NCBI GenBank assembly: GCA_022749755.1
Contig: CM040450.1
Coordinates: 13,910,913 to 13,974,912, forward strand
Direction: 5' to 3'
Source: Azadirachta indica
Taxonomy: Eukaryota; Streptophyta; Magnoliopsida; Sapindales; Meliaceae
DNA: 64,000 nucleotides
Part shown: positions 62,656-64,000 of the stretch, piece by piece
How positions within the stretch are numbered: position 1 is the first letter of the stretch
Layout: every line of letters begins with the position of its first letter
Translations under genes and position numbers: made by a program
The notes under the pieces: model-generated
Told to the model about the DNA's origin: nothing
Database searches by the model: none
Seen by the model: only the letters and a program-made list of their open reading frames with translations

Positions 62656-64000
62656 TTTATTTGTTAGTATTTTTATATCAATATTACTACTCTATCTTAT
62701 GTACTCTATATTATCACTAAAGAGGAAATAATTTCCTAAGGTTTAATTCTCTGCTTTTACTTGTTTTATTTATTTTAATGAACAAAATTAATTATCTTAC
62801 TTGAAAAGTAACGAAAGTTAAATAATAGAAATATATATATATCCTCTTCGTAAAACCATTATTTAAAGGCTAATTTCAAGATTTGCTACTTTTGAACGGT
62901 TGAACATAATATTTTGTTAAGACTCTTTATATTAATCATTGAAAGAAAATTAATTTATGTGGTATCACCGATGGAATAACAATCTATGAAGTGTTTACAC
63001 CATTTCAGTTAAGAGAGCAACACGTAAAGGGAAAAAAAACATCTGTCAATTATTTAGATTATTTTTATGGTGGTATTACAACATCTATCAATTATTTAGA
63101 TTATTTTTATGGTGGTATTACAACTACAAGTGGATTTCGCCTCTCAAATTTCATTTAACTTTTAATGTCTTCAAGGATATTGGAAATTAATGACGTGAAT
63201 AGACAACTTTTCCACATTTAATTTTTAATGTCGTCAAGCATTTTTTTCATTTTTTTTGGTGCATTAGTGCTAGGAATCATCAATTGATGTAATTGCAAAA
63301 ATATATCCAAATGAATTAAAATGTAAATACATATATATATATAATGTATATATATTTGTGATTCTTCATATTTATCTTTCAAATTTCTCATCAATCAACA
63401 AATTATTAAAATATGAAATATCTTTCTACTTTATAGTCTAATGAAAAATAGAGCTGTCTAATAAAATTAAAGATTCAAACAATCCTGAAAATTTAATTAT
63501 GCACCGATTAAAATAGTATTGCAGTAAACATATTTGGAAGATTATTTTATCAATATATTAGGAAGTATTACAGGAGATTTACTAAGAATAAAAATTTATA
63601 CCCTAATTGCCTTTTAATTAAAACAGAATCTCATGATCTAATTTTTAATTTTTTTATTAAATATTGGGCAACTCATTATACATACAACTAAGAAAATCAT
63701 TTGCAATAAGACAACAGAATCGTTGCAACACACGATTTTCTTTTAGATACTATATATTTTAAAGAAAAGGAAGGAACTTGCCTTCATATCTATTTCATTC
63801 TATATGTGGGGGATTCCTACCATTTTTTGGAATACCATTGATAGCTTTGTTACTATAGGCATTATAGGAGAAATGGTATCAGCTCCACGTAAAGTAACAA
63901 ATAGATATATGTGAATTAATGTCAAAGTCTTTTTTTTTTTTAATTTTTCATATGCAATATAAACAATAGAATCACTACAATACACATGCAATTTCCTTTT
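62656..64000 (+). repeat. Second copy of the B1 downstream block, cut by window end
   Basis: Near-identical to 45971-47320. Differences are a few single bases and the lengths of TA and T runs. By analogy with 47.3-47.9 kb, a B2-like gene may lie a few hundred bases beyond the right edge. Confidence 0.85.

Noticed and set aside
45807..62731. Recurring open frames beginning MLMLK at each class-B exon (45807, 48296, 53392, 58019, 62492)
   Set aside because: They are in a different phase from the cysteine-rich frame, have no splice or signal context, and recur only because the exons are recent duplicates.

Overview
The window is nuclear DNA from a flowering plant, most likely a eudicot. The evidence is a two-exon eL21 ribosomal gene, a ZFP8-type C2H2 repressor, a dirigent family, two-exon defensin-like (DEFL) genes, AT-rich intergenic DNA rich in microsatellites, and a block of decayed chloroplast DNA. 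The degraded infA inside that block fits a rosid plastid source, but the species cannot be fixed from this sequence.

Layout. 1-14.3 kb is gene-poor: a promoter-like left edge, AT-rich DNA, candidate MITEs, a diverged ~54-bp tandem array (8.4-9.1 kb) and a 161-bp duplication. 14.34-15.07 kb is the intronless ZFP8-like gene (+). 15-20 kb holds mainly microsatellites. 20.06-22.55 kb (-) is a five-exon gene for a small conserved plant protein, spliced here by hand. 25.2-32.9 kb is a dirigent cluster: one copy with a single in-frame stop (+) and two intact copies (-). 36.34-37.87 kb (+) is RPL21.

38.8 kb to the right edge is a tandem array of DEFL genes, all on the + strand. Two classes alternate. 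Class A (A1 38.96, A2 54.12, A3 58.75 kb) has cysteine spacing C8C4C3C9C4C1C3C. Class B (B1 45.39, B2 47.89, B3 52.98, B4 57.61, B5 62.47 kb) has C8C4C3C10C10C1C3C. Both have a 52-nt signal-peptide exon, a phase-1 intron and one exon for the mature peptide, so they look like old paralogues. A1 and B1-B4 are intact in reading frame. A2, A3 and B5 are broken in different ways, and an orphan class-B promoter remains at 40.6-40.9 kb. The array grew by head-to-tail copies of a ~4.6-kb B-A-spacer unit and by a copy displaced by ~16.7 kb that runs off the right edge.

The array was also invaded by a ~2.85-kb mosaic plastid insertion (42.21-45.06 kb: rrn16, trnL-UAA, rps8-infA-rpl36-rps11 and petL segments) directly upstream of B1, and by two adjacent hAT-like elements (49.56-51.01 kb). 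The DEFL array is the most interesting part of the window: a fast birth-and-death locus for secreted cysteine-rich peptides whose paralogues differ mostly by amino-acid-changing substitutions.
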